NCBI RefSeq assembly: GCF_031010195.1
Contig: NZ_JAUAMC010000014.1
Location: forward strand, 1 to 64,000
Reading direction: 5' to 3'
DNA length: 64,000 bases
Source of the DNA: Halomonas sp. SpR8
GTDB taxonomy: Bacteria; Pseudomonadota; Gammaproteobacteria; Pseudomonadales; Halomonadaceae
This document shows positions 8,341 through 16,757 of the stretch, piece after piece; the first letter of the stretch is position 1; each line of letters begins with the position of its first letter. The notes below the pieces were generated by a model. The model worked only from the letters and a program-made list of their open reading frames with translations, did not search any database and was not told the origin of the DNA. The translations under genes and the position numbers were made by a program.

Positions 8341-9720
8341 ATGCGCAAGGTTTCTGCACTATTGCTGGCCTCTGAACGTCGTGCGATCAGCGGTTTGGCC
8401 GGGCTTTATGCATCTCGCATGCTGGGCCTTTTTATGGTGTTGCCGGTGCTGGCACTGTATGCCGACACGCTTGAAGGTTCGACCCCGCTGTTGGTGGGCA
8501 TTGCATTAGGCGTTTATGGCTTAACCCAGGCGACGCTGCAAATTCCGTTCGGCTTACTCTCTGACCGCATTGGCCGCAAGCGGGTAATTGCCATGGGTTT
8601 GGTGATTTTTGCACTTGGCAGCGTGGTTGCCGCGCTTTCCGATACGATTGGCGGTGTGATTGTCGGCCGTGCGCTTCAAGGCGGGGGCGCCGTGGCTGCG
8701 GCAATTATGGCACTGCTGGCGGATCAAACCCGTGAGGAGATTCGCACCGCCGCCATGGCGACCATTGGCCTCTCGATTGGCGTGTCGTTTGCCATTGCGA
8801 TGGTGCTCGGCCCTTGGCTTGCTGCCTGGGCGGGACTGGCGGGTGTGTTCTGGTTTACCGCGCTGCTGACGCTGGTCAGTTTGCTGGTACTGTGGCGCTG
8901 GGTACCTGCCGCGCCGCGCAGGCGGCGTCACCGGGATGTGGGAATGGACCGCCAGCAGTTTAAAAGTGTGGTAACCCGCCCCGATTTATTGCGGTTGGAT
9001 TTATCAATTTTTGCCCTGCACTTGGTACTGATGGCGATATTTGTCGCGGTGCCTTTTCGGCTATTGAACGCTGGCGTGGCGATTGAGTATCACGGACTGG
9101 CGTATCTTGGCATTATGGCGCTATCGTTTGTGGCCATGGTGCCGCTAATTATTGTGGGAGAGAAGCAACAGCGCATGCGCTTGATGTGCCTAATGGCGAT
9201 TGGCGCTATTGTGATTAGCCTGGCGGGGCTGGGGCTGCCATTATCGCCGGGCTACTGGCTGTTTATATGGCTGTTTATATTCTTTACTGGCTTTAATTTG
9301 CTGGAAGCCACGCTTCCTTCCATGCTCAGTAAGCTGGCGCCAGCGGGCGCGAAAGGCACTGCGATGGGGGTGTACTCTACCAGTCAATTTTTAGGCGCTT
9401 TTTTAGGAGGTACGCTAGGCGGTTTATTGGCTCATTATGGAGGCCTTAACGCAGTCTTTATCGGCTGTGCTGTGTTGGCACTATGCTGGTGGATCGCGAT
9501 GTGGCGGATGCCCGCGCCACCGCCGCTATCCAGCGAAGTGGTCGCGTTGCATGAGACCCAGGTAGATGCGCTCGACCTGCTTATGGAACATTTAGCCGAT
9601 GTGGTCGGCGTTGAGGACGTCATGGTGGTGCCGGAAGAGCGTTTGGTCTATCTAAAGGTAAACCGTCAGCAGCTTGATCAGGCGGCATTGACCAGACTCA
9701 TGACGCCACCCAAATCTTAA
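8341..9720 (+). CDS. MFS exporter, YajR-like, with C-terminal soluble domain
   Basis: A 459-residue major facilitator with 12 predicted membrane segments. The family loop between TM2 and TM3 is present (GLLSDRIGRKRVI, about residues 75-87), and motif C-like glycines lie in TM5. After the last helix, about 60 soluble residues (from VVALHETQVDALDLLMEHL) resemble the ferredoxin-like YAM domain of E. coli YajR. The substrate is unknown; drug or metabolite export is inferred from the family. It sits between uvrA (divergent) and ssb, an order I know from Pseudomonas. ATG 8341 has AAGGG four bases upstream. Confidence 0.87.
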   Translation: MRKVSALLLASERRAISGLAGLYASRMLGLFMVLPVLALYADTLEGSTPLLVGIALGVYGLTQATLQIPFGLLSDRIGRKRVIAMGLVIFALGSVVAALSDTIGGVIVGRALQGGGAVAAAIMALLADQTREEIRTAAMATIGLSIGVSFAIAMVLGPWLAAWAGLAGVFWFTALLTLVSLLVLWRWVPAAPRRRRHRDVGMDRQQFKSVVTRPDLLRLDLSIFALHLVLMAIFVAVPFRLLNAGVAIEYHGLAYLGIMALSFVAMVPLIIVGEKQQRMRLMCLMAIGAIVISLAGLGLPLSPGYWLFIWLFIFFTGFNLLEATLPSMLSKLAPAGAKGTAMGVYSTSQFLGAFLGGTLGGLLAHYGGLNAVFIGCAVLALCWWIAMWRMPAPPPLSSEVVALHETQVDALDLLMEHLADVVGVEDVMVVPEERLVYLKVNRQQLDQAALTRLMTPPKS

Positions 9721-9790
9721 TCTAGCTGGGTTGTAACACTGACTACAGCTGGCAATTAACCCTACATAACAGCATTTATAGGAGCGCCTT

Positions 9791-10438
9791 ATGGCTCGCG
9801 GCATTAACAAGGTCATTTTGATTGGTAACCTCGGGCAGGACCCAGAGGTGCGTTTCACGCCCAGCGGCACGGCTGTAGCGAACTTAAACTTGGCCACCAC
9901 CGATACCTGGATGGATCGCCAAAGCGGCCAACGCCAAGAGCGTACCGAATGGCACCGCGTGGTGATGTTCAACAAAACCGCCGAAATCGCTCAGCAGTAT
10001 CTGAAAAAAGGCTCCAAAGTTTATATTGAAGGGCGCCTACAGACCCGTAAGTGGCAGGATCAAAACGGCCAGGATCGCTACTCAACCGAAATTGTTGCCA
10101 ACGATATGCAGATGCTTGACGGTCGCAGCGGTGATTTCCAGGGCGGCGGCGCCCCGCAAAACCACTATGACCAAAACGCTGCTGTGCAGAACAGCTCGCC
10201 TCAGAACAATCCTGCCCAAAATAACCCCGCCCAGAATAACCAGGGCGGCGGTTACCCCCAACAGGGCGGTGCGCCGCAAGGCGGTAATAACTACCCGGGG
10301 GGGCAGAGCCCGCAGCAGCCGCCACGGCCAGCGCCGCAGCAGGGTAATCAAGCACCCCAGCCCAACCAGCAGAACAGCAGTTACGGTGCGCCTGACCCGG
10401 GCAACTTCGACGACTTCGACGATGAGATTCCGTTCTGA
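9791..10438 (+). CDS. ssb: Single-stranded DNA-binding protein
   Basis: SSB coats single-stranded DNA in replication, recombination and repair. In 215 residues the N-terminal OB fold is clear (MARGINKVILIGNLGQDPEV; WHRVVMFNKTAEIAQQYLKK). A long linker of Gln, Asn, Pro and Gly follows (about 115-200), and the acidic partner-binding tip DDFDDEIPF closes the protein. The linker contains tandem NPAQN repeats (NNPAQNNPAQNNQ). ATG 9791 has AGGAGCGCC before it. It follows the MFS gene by 70 bp and could have its own promoter there. Confidence 0.97.
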   Translation: MARGINKVILIGNLGQDPEVRFTPSGTAVANLNLATTDTWMDRQSGQRQERTEWHRVVMFNKTAEIAQQYLKKGSKVYIEGRLQTRKWQDQNGQDRYSTEIVANDMQMLDGRSGDFQGGGAPQNHYDQNAAVQNSSPQNNPAQNNPAQNNQGGGYPQQGGAPQGGNNYPGGQSPQQPPRPAPQQGNQAPQPNQQNSSYGAPDPGNFDDFDDEIPF

Positions 10439-10490
10439 GTATGCCAGTAGCCATGCAGCACAGGCTTGGATCTGACAAGGAGAGGCGGTC

Positions 10491-11381
10491 TTGAAGCTGC
10501 TGATATTGGATGCGGGGCACTGCTTAAGTTTGGCACTGGCCCGGGAGGTAAGCCGTCGCGCCGATACGGAATTGATCATTGAGCAAGGCACGATTATTAC
10601 CGCTTCGCGCCTTGAGGCCATAGCGCCTGATGCGGTAATTGTTCCACCGCTGGCGCATCCCTTGAATATGGCACCAGCAGCGGTAACGGCGCATGCCGAT
10701 GCGGTGGAAACCTGCTTGGACGCTTGCCTTGCCCTAAACGTGGCATTGGTATGGTGTGTCTCAGACCAGCTCTACGAAGACGGTTTGGATGTGCTCATTG
10801 ATGAGCATGTGGTGCCTGCGCCGCGCGATGAAAGCTTACGCCGTTTGGTGCAGACCGGTAATCGAATTCGCGCAGAATTTCAGCGCCATTTGATCGTGCG
10901 CTTGGGCCCGCTGTTTGCCTTGGAAGGTAGTCACGCGTGGCTCAATGAGATTATTGATAACTTAGTGCTCGGGCAGGCGGTAAGCGCCGCAGAAGATGTG
11001 ATTTTTTGCCCGACCTCTGCCGACGCTGTCGCCATGGCGCTGATAGGGATGCTTCAACAGCAAGCCAGTGGTGCAAACGCCTGGGGCGCCTATCATCTGG
11101 CAGGCACCGAGCCGGTTAGCGCCTTTACGTTTACCTCTATGGTGCGTACCCAGCTATTGACGCATCTTGAAGGGCGTGGCGAAAAGATTGCCCTCGGCGA
11201 GGTGAAGCCACTCAAGCACCATCATGACGCTAAGCTGCGCCGCGTCTTAAACTGCCGTCGCGTGTTGGATGTGTTTGGTGTGCATCAAAAGCCGTGGCGC
11301 TTAGAGGCCGGGCGTATGATCGATGCATGGTGCTTTACCCGTGAGCATAATCGTGTCAGTAATACAGGAGCGTCGGCTTGA
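10491..11381 (+). CDS. RmlD-like sugar-nucleotide-binding NAD(P) protein
   Basis: A 296-residue protein of the extended SDR/RmlD fold, the family of dTDP-4-dehydrorhamnose reductase. Supporting features are the Rossmann start LLILDAGHCLSLALAREV, LVWCVSDQLYEDG at the position of the usual catalytic segment, and the late HLAGTEPVSAFTF. The usual GxxGxxG and YxxxK motifs are not intact, so activity is uncertain and no rhamnose pathway lies nearby. It starts with TTG at 10491 behind AAGGAG (spacing 9). Its stop overlaps the next gene's start (TTGA), so translation is coupled to the acyltransferase. Confidence 0.7.
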   Translation: MKLLILDAGHCLSLALAREVSRRADTELIIEQGTIITASRLEAIAPDAVIVPPLAHPLNMAPAAVTAHADAVETCLDACLALNVALVWCVSDQLYEDGLDVLIDEHVVPAPRDESLRRLVQTGNRIRAEFQRHLIVRLGPLFALEGSHAWLNEIIDNLVLGQAVSAAEDVIFCPTSADAVAMALIGMLQQQASGANAWGAYHLAGTEPVSAFTFTSMVRTQLLTHLEGRGEKIALGEVKPLKHHHDAKLRRVLNCRRVLDVFGVHQKPWRLEAGRMIDAWCFTREHNRVSNTGASA

Positions 11382-12112
11382 TAAATGTGGTTCGTAGTCT
11401 GGTATTTTATGCTGGCTATTTTCTTGCCATGCTGATGATTGGCATTCTATTTTTACCCATTGCACCGTTTCTTCCGCTGTCAGGCCGCTACCGCTTATTG
11501 AACTTGTATAACTACTTTTTAATGGTGTGGTTTCGAATTGCCTGCGGCGTACGCTATGACATTCAGGGTCGCGAAAACCTGCCTAGTGGCCCCTGCGTTA
11601 TTCAAGCTAACCATCAGTGCGAATGGGAAACCGTGTTTCTGCAGGTATTAAAGCCCCCGGTGTGTACCGTGCTCAAACGCGAGTTATTGCGGCTACCCAT
11701 TTTTGGTTGGGGTTTACGGTTGCTACGCCCGATTAGTTTAGATCGCTCTAAACCGGCTCGGGCGATGAGGCAAGTGCTTGCTCAAGGCGTCGAGCGATTA
11801 GGAACGGGGCTTTCGGTACTGATTTTTCCTGAAGGAACGCGGGTAGATCCCGGCATTCGCAAGCGCTATAACAAAAGCGGCAGCGTGGTGGCGTGCCGTG
11901 CTGGGGTACCGGTATTGCCGGTGGCGCATAACGCAGGCGAGCGCTGGCCAGGGCGCCATTGGGTTAAGCGGCCGGGCGTGCTGCGTGTTCGCATTGGTAA
12001 GCCGATTGAGACGGCGGGGCGCATGCCCGATGAAGTGCTTGCAGAAGTCGAAGTGTGGATTGAAGCGCAGCTGCAGGAAATTTCTGAGGTGCCACGGCCA
12101 ACATCTCGCTAA
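11378..12112 (+). CDS. PlsC-type 1-acyl-glycerol-3-phosphate acyltransferase
   Basis: A 244-residue inner-membrane acyltransferase that probably adds the second acyl chain to lysophosphatidic acid. It has an N-terminal hydrophobic helix, the catalytic block NHQCEWETVF (an HX4E form of the HX4D motif, also known from other proteobacterial PlsC proteins), and the substrate motif FPEGTR at about residue 150. It starts with TTG 11378, overlapping the previous stop by 4 bases. It converges on fabB, and both end at a shared bidirectional hairpin. Confidence 0.88.
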   Translation: MINVVRSLVFYAGYFLAMLMIGILFLPIAPFLPLSGRYRLLNLYNYFLMVWFRIACGVRYDIQGRENLPSGPCVIQANHQCEWETVFLQVLKPPVCTVLKRELLRLPIFGWGLRLLRPISLDRSKPARAMRQVLAQGVERLGTGLSVLIFPEGTRVDPGIRKRYNKSGSVVACRAGVPVLPVAHNAGERWPGRHWVKRPGVLRVRIGKPIETAGRMPDEVLAEVEVWIEAQLQEISEVPRPTSR

Positions 12113-12161
12113 CAACTCAGCTTATAAAGCTCGGCTCATATCTTTGGCGTACTTGCCTTGA

Positions 12162-12194
12162 ACCAAAACGGCGCCCGATGGGCGCCGTTTTGGT
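12162..12194. terminator. Bidirectional terminator between the acyltransferase gene and fabB
   Basis: A perfect 15-bp inverted repeat (ACCAAAACGGCGCCC and its complement around GAT) is A-rich on one foot and T-rich on the other, so it can stop transcription from both convergent units. Confidence 0.9.
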
Positions 12195-12223
12195 AGTTAA
12201 CATGTGTCGTTAACCGACGAGCG

Positions 12224-13441
12224 TTAGTCGTTAAACCGCTGGAAGACCAAACACGCATTGGTGCCGCCAAAGCCGAAGCTATTAGACAAGGCGCGCTCTA
12301 TCGTCACGCCATCGCGGCGTTCAGTGACAATATCAAAGCCATCAGCCTGTTCGTCTAAATCGGTGATATTGGCCGACGCCGCTACAAAGTTGTGCTTCAT
12401 CATCAGCAGTGAATAGATGGCTTCCTGCACACCTGTAGCGCCTAACGAATGACCAGTCAGAGATTTAGTTGAGCTCATTGCGGGCGTGGTATTACCGAAT
12501 ACGGCGCGGATGGCTTTAAGCTCGGCAACATCGCCTACTGGCGTAGAAGTACCGTGAGTATTGATGTAGTCAATCTTACCCTCTACTGTCGCCATTGCTT
12601 GGTGCATGCAGCGTATGGCACCTTCACCCGAAGGGGCGACCATGTCATGGCCATCAGAGGTCGCGCCGTAACCTACCAGCTCGCCGTAGATTTTGGCACC
12701 GCGCGCTTTGGCGTGCTCCAGCTCTTCCAATACCAGCATGCCGCCGCCGCCGGCGATAACGAAGCCGTCGCGGGCTTTGTCGTAAGGGCGTGAGGCTTGC
12801 TCAGGCGTATCGTTGTAGTGGGTAGACAAGGCGCCCATGGCATCGAATAGGCACGAGAGTGTCCAGTGCTCCTCTTCGCCGCCACCGGCAAACACCACAT
12901 CTTGTTTATTTAGCTGAATCTGCTCCATGGCACTGCCGATACAGTGTGCGGAGGTAGCACAGGCAGAGGAGATGGAGTAGTTCACGCCCTTAATTTTAAA
13001 CGGCGTTGCCAAGCACGCAGATACGGTGCTGCCCATTGTCCGGGTGACGCGATAAGGGCCAACCCGGCGCAGGCCTTTGTCACGTAAAACGTCAGCTGCT
13101 TCCACTTGGTTAGCGCTTGAAGCACCGCCGGAACCGGCAATAAGCCCGGTACGCTCGTTGGAGACCTGCTCCTCTGAGAGCCCTGCATCTTCGATGGCTT
13201 GCGCCATCGAAACATACGCGTAGGCAGCTGCGTCGCCCATAAAGCGGCGTAGTTTACGGTCAATGAGAGCGTCAAGGTCAATATCAACGCTGCCCGCAAC
13301 ATGGCTTCGGAAGCCATGCTCGGCATACTCTTCCTTAAAACGAATGCCGCTACGCCCTGTCTTGAGCGCATCTAGGACCTGGCGCTGGTCGTTGCCTAGG
13401 CATGACACAATGCCAAGACCAGTGACTACCACTCGTCGCAT
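12224..13441 (-). CDS. fabB: Beta-ketoacyl-ACP synthase I
   Basis: FabB elongates fatty acyl-ACP and is needed for unsaturated fatty acids. The 405-residue protein has the catalytic triad: Cys in SSACATSAHCIG, His in NTHGTSTPVGD and His in SLTGHSLGATG. The glycine-rich end SNSFGFGGTNACLVF is typical. ATG 13441 (MRRVVVTGLG) has AGGAGG just upstream and is chosen over an in-frame start 84 bases earlier that lies inside fabA. It sits 13 bp after fabA, forming the classic fabAB operon. Confidence 0.97.
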   Translation of the reverse strand: MRRVVVTGLGIVSCLGNDQRQVLDALKTGRSGIRFKEEYAEHGFRSHVAGSVDIDLDALIDRKLRRFMGDAAAYAYVSMAQAIEDAGLSEEQVSNERTGLIAGSGGASSANQVEAADVLRDKGLRRVGPYRVTRTMGSTVSACLATPFKIKGVNYSISSACATSAHCIGSAMEQIQLNKQDVVFAGGGEEEHWTLSCLFDAMGALSTHYNDTPEQASRPYDKARDGFVIAGGGGMLVLEELEHAKARGAKIYGELVGYGATSDGHDMVAPSGEGAIRCMHQAMATVEGKIDYINTHGTSTPVGDVAELKAIRAVFGNTTPAMSSTKSLTGHSLGATGVQEAIYSLLMMKHNFVAASANITDLDEQADGFDIVTERRDGVTIERALSNSFGFGGTNACLVFQRFND

Positions 13442-13454
13442 GGGAGCCTCCTGT

Positions 13455-13970
13455 TTAGAAATTCGCAGTGGAGGTGAATAGGCCAACGCGCAGATCATTA
13501 GCCTGGTAAATGTCGCGTCCGTCAACGGTTACGGTGCCGTCGGCGATACCCAAAATAAGACGGCGGGTAATAATACGCTTGATATTAATGCTATAGGTCA
13601 CTTTTTGAGCGTCAGGCAGGATCTGTCCACTGAATTTAACCTCGCCGCAACCTAACGCCCGGCCTCTGCCGGGGTGGCCTAACCAGCCTAGATAAAAACC
13701 GACCAGTTGCCACATGGCATCAAGGCCTAAGCAGCCGGGCATGACAGGATCGCCGGGGAAGTGGCAATCAAAAAACCACAAGTCGGGGCTAATATCCAGC
13801 TCGGCGATCAGTTCGCCTTTGCCATGTTCGCCGCCTTCTTCATGAATGTGCTTGATACGATCAAGCATCAGCATGTTAGGAGCCGGGAGCTGGGCATTGC
13901 CGGGGCCGAAGAGCTCGCCGCGCGAGCAGGCCAGCAGTTCTTCGCGATCAAAGGAGTGTTGCTTGGTCAC
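13455..13970 (-). CDS. fabA: 3-hydroxydecanoyl-ACP dehydratase/isomerase
   Basis: FabA dehydrates 3-hydroxydecanoyl-ACP and isomerises the double bond, starting anaerobic-type unsaturated fatty acid synthesis. The 171-residue protein has the active-site region HFPGDPVMPGCLGLDAMWQ with catalytic His and the later Asp, and the length is that of E. coli FabA. It is the first gene of fabA-fabB. The 247 bp before it hold no gene; I see no convincing FabR- or DesT-like site there. Confidence 0.97.
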   Translation of the reverse strand: MTKQHSFDREELLACSRGELFGPGNAQLPAPNMLMLDRIKHIHEEGGEHGKGELIAELDISPDLWFFDCHFPGDPVMPGCLGLDAMWQLVGFYLGWLGHPGRGRALGCGEVKFSGQILPDAQKVTYSINIKRIITRRLILGIADGTVTVDGRDIYQANDLRVGLFTSTANF

Positions 13971-14105
13971 TGAATCGTTCCGAATATCAAATTGGTTGTT
14001 AGGCTAGTCTACTTCCCGAAACCCCTGAATGCACGTAAGAGGCTATTTATTGGCGTATCTACAGAACTTGGTGCAGTAGCCAGTAGCATAATAGACAGCA
14101 TGCCT

Positions 14106-14122
14106 GAAGCGTTGCGCGCTTC
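14106..14122. promoter_or_regulatory. Inverted repeat between fabA and the light-type operon
   Basis: GAAGCG and CGCTTC flank a 5-base spacer in the gap 13971-14217. It could be an operator for fabA or a weak hairpin ending the upstream minus-strand operon; there is no T run. A short direct repeat, TTGAACTCTATA, occurs nearby (around 14205 and 14220), next to the end of the DUF2878 gene. Confidence 0.3.
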
Positions 14123-14217
14123 AATTTTCGCACATTATCTTGGAAGTGGATGGGGTTTATACCTTTAGACGGACTCGTGAGTATTATCGAGCTTAAGTAC
14201 TTATTGAACTCTATAGC

Positions 14218-14715
14218 TTATTGAACTCTATAAAAGTGGCTGATACCCCCACAAAGTGCCGCCCAAATTAGCGCATGAGTGGAGAGTAGCCAGGGCGCAA
14301 GGCTAACCCCGGCCAGTAGCGCGCCACCATAATAAGAGAGGGGGCCACTGACGGCGCCACACAGCGCAGCAAGCAGCGGATAACGCCACAGCCAGGCGAG
14401 TGAATGAAAGGCCAAAGTGGCAAACAGCGGCCAAAGCATCCACAGCCACAGCGGCAACAGCCCCAGTACCAGCGTTTGATTGTTAAAATCGAAGCCTCCC
14501 AGCAGTTGCAAACCGCCATCAATCACCAGTCCTAGCAGGGAAAATCCGGTGATAAATCGCCACTCACCGGGCTTCGCGCAGCGCCATAGGTGCCAAGCTA
14601 GCAAGCTGCTACCCGCCACCGCAGCAACCCATGACCCACCAACTACGCAGAGCAACCAGCCTGCTTCGAAACGCAACGCATTAAACAGCAGTGCCTGCCA
14701 ACGGCGCGTTGCCAT
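14218..14715 (-). CDS. DUF2878-type membrane protein
   Basis: A 165-residue integral membrane protein with about five hydrophobic segments and many tryptophans (LPLWLWMLWPLFATLAF; GAVSGPLSYYGGALLAGV). I match it to the DUF2878 family by its pattern and by its place beside Cfa-like and DUF1365 genes; its function is unknown. It begins directly after the Cfa-like stop codon (TAAATG), so it is translationally coupled and is the last gene of the eight-gene run that starts at the LitR-like regulator. Confidence 0.75.
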   Translation of the reverse strand: MATRRWQALLFNALRFEAGWLLCVVGGSWVAAVAGSSLLAWHLWRCAKPGEWRFITGFSLLGLVIDGGLQLLGGFDFNNQTLVLGLLPLWLWMLWPLFATLAFHSLAWLWRYPLLAALCGAVSGPLSYYGGALLAGVSLAPWLLSTHALIWAALCGGISHFYRVQ

Positions 14716-15984
14716 TTAAAGTGCGCCTGTCAGCGGGATGGGTTTCGCCGCCGGCTTTGCTAGCAACAGGTGACAGGTACCGATAGAACGTTCGATAAAG
14801 CCGCCCTCGCAGTAACATAAATAGTAGCGCCACATGCGGATAAAGCGTTCGTCATAACCAAGCTCGCGGACCTGGTCCAAGCTGGCCTCAAACCGGTGGC
14901 GCCATTCGCGCAGCGTGCGAGCATAGTGCTGGCCGATTTCGTCGAGGGCGACCACGTTCAGCGACGTTTTGCGCATAACGCTGGTTAGCATGGCGTGATG
15001 CGAGGGTAAAAAACCGCCGGGGAAAATGTAGCGTTTGATAAAATCCATGTCGCGTTTCGCTTCTTCGAAGCGCTGGTCGCGAATGGTAATCGCCTGAAGC
15101 ATCGCCTGCCCATCGTCAGTCAACAGGCTATCCAGCTTCTTGAGGTAGGTGTCGAGGTATTGATGCCCCACCGCCTCAATCATCTCAACTGATATAAGTC
15201 GGTCGTAGCGGCCAGTTAACTCGCGATAATCCTGCTTGAGCAGGGTGATTCTATCCTCTAAGCCCTCTTCCTTAATGCGCTGAGCCGTATGAGAGTACTG
15301 TTCGTCTGAGATGGTCGTGGTGGTAACACGGCAGCCGCGGGTTTTGGCGGCGTGAATCGCCAGCCCTCCCCAGCCGGTGCCAATCTCTAACAGGTGATGC
15401 TCGGGCTGCACGTCGAGCTTTTCAAGCATGATATCAAGTTTGTACGTTGAGGCTTCTTCTAAACTGGCTTCCGGGTAGGGGAAAACAGCGCTTGAGTACA
15501 TCCAGTGGTGGCGATCCAAAAACGTCGAAAACAGGTCATTACCAATATCGTAGTGGGCGGCAATATTACGTTTCGAGCCACTTAGGCTGTTGCGCTGAAA
15601 GCGGTAGGCGGCGCCCAGTAACCAGCGGGCTAAGCGGGCACTGCCGTTCTCTATTTTGCTATTCACTTGCTCAAGGTTTGCAGCGAAGAGGCGTACCAGG
15701 GCGACAAGGTCATCGGTGTCCCAATCGCCGTCCATATACGATTCGGCCGCGCCGACGGTACCTCCAAAGGCGAGGCGTTTCCATGCCCGAGTGTGGCGAA
15801 TGAGCACCGTTACCTGTAGCGGCCCTACCTGGCCTAAATGATGGCATTGGTCGCCTTCAATCAGCGTAATGCGGCCCCCTCGAAAGGTATCAAGTTGACC
15901 CATTAGGCGCGGTTTTAGCCACTTGGTTAAGCGGTCTTGGGCAACCGGTTGAAGGTTAGGGGGCGTGGTACGCAGGGTCGTCAC
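14716..15984 (-). CDS. Cyclopropane-fatty-acyl-phospholipid synthase family methyltransferase
   Basis: A 422-residue SAM-dependent methyltransferase acting on unsaturated acyl chains of phospholipids. The SAM site is LLEIGTGWGGLAIHAA; HHWMYSSAVFPYPEASLEEA, MIEAVGHQYLDTYLKKLDSL and the C-terminal MWRYYLCYCEGGF are family hallmarks. It could make cyclopropane rings or, as some photo-oxidative-stress homologues do, methylate chains on the way to furan fatty acids; the sequence does not decide. Its start overlaps the DUF1365 gene end by 4 bases. Confidence 0.9.
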   Translation of the reverse strand: MTTLRTTPPNLQPVAQDRLTKWLKPRLMGQLDTFRGGRITLIEGDQCHHLGQVGPLQVTVLIRHTRAWKRLAFGGTVGAAESYMDGDWDTDDLVALVRLFAANLEQVNSKIENGSARLARWLLGAAYRFQRNSLSGSKRNIAAHYDIGNDLFSTFLDRHHWMYSSAVFPYPEASLEEASTYKLDIMLEKLDVQPEHHLLEIGTGWGGLAIHAAKTRGCRVTTTTISDEQYSHTAQRIKEEGLEDRITLLKQDYRELTGRYDRLISVEMIEAVGHQYLDTYLKKLDSLLTDDGQAMLQAITIRDQRFEEAKRDMDFIKRYIFPGGFLPSHHAMLTSVMRKTSLNVVALDEIGQHYARTLREWRHRFEASLDQVRELGYDERFIRMWRYYLCYCEGGFIERSIGTCHLLLAKPAAKPIPLTGAL

Positions 15985-16757
15985 TTTGAAGTCTCCTTGC
16001 GCTTGGGGTGGTTATAGACAGGAACGCGCTTAAGCCACAGGCGCAGCGCTTCAAAATGAATGCCCGCAATGGTTTTTAGGCTCATCCATGGCTGGCGTGC
16101 CAAGACGTTAATTAGCGCGGCCCGGGTAGCCGGAGAAGCCTCAAGCGTTAACGTGGCATCAAAGTGGCACTGCTGATCCTGCCAGTTTTCCATATGCAGA
16201 AAGAGCTTTTCGCCGGGGGCGTTAAACTTCCAGCGGTAGGTCATTTCCATAGGGTTAAACGGCGAGACGTGTAGGTCTTTATCAAAATGGGCCTGGTGGC
16301 TATGCCTTGAAGGATCCACGGCGCTGGCGTAGCAGGTGCGCTCGCGCCAAGGCATGTTAGTGACTTCGCTCAATACCGCTGCCAACCTACCCAGGTGGTC
16401 GTAGGCGTAGTAAACGGAAATAGGGTTAAACATGCAGCCCAGCGTGCGTAGCTGGGTCAGTACACAGATACGGCCGTTGGGCGCGCTGCCCAACTGACGA
16501 ATAAGCTCTTCGCGCACGGCGGTTTTTAGCGGTCGGTCGATTGGGCCGAGGTAATCCTCCCGGCGAAAACGCGCTAGCGCCGGGCGGCGAGCGCTAAAGC
16601 CAGGCACCTTGTCGAACAGCTCTGGCAACTCATCCAAATCCAGCCACGCCATCCATAGCTGATAGCTAAAGGTGTGGGACTTGGGCGTAAAGCGGCGGTG
16701 GCGCAGGGTGCCGCGATAGATACGCGAGCGCGGCTTTGGAATGATTGCTGCCATCAT
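15981..16757 (-). CDS. DUF1365 family protein
   Basis: A 258-residue DUF1365 protein with the typical opening SRIYRGTLRHRRFTPKSHTF and a central CMFNPISVYYAYD. Members are nearly always found between a FAD amine oxidase and a Cfa-like methyltransferase, as here, and their biochemical role is not established. Both of its ends overlap neighbours by 4 bases, showing tight coupling. A role in lipid modification or transfer is inferred only from context. Confidence 0.88.
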   Translation of the reverse strand: MMAAIIPKPRSRIYRGTLRHRRFTPKSHTFSYQLWMAWLDLDELPELFDKVPGFSARRPALARFRREDYLGPIDRPLKTAVREELIRQLGSAPNGRICVLTQLRTLGCMFNPISVYYAYDHLGRLAAVLSEVTNMPWRERTCYASAVDPSRHSHQAHFDKDLHVSPFNPMEMTYRWKFNAPGEKLFLHMENWQDQQCHFDATLTLEASPATRAALINVLARQPWMSLKTIAGIHFEALRLWLKRVPVYNHPKRKETSK

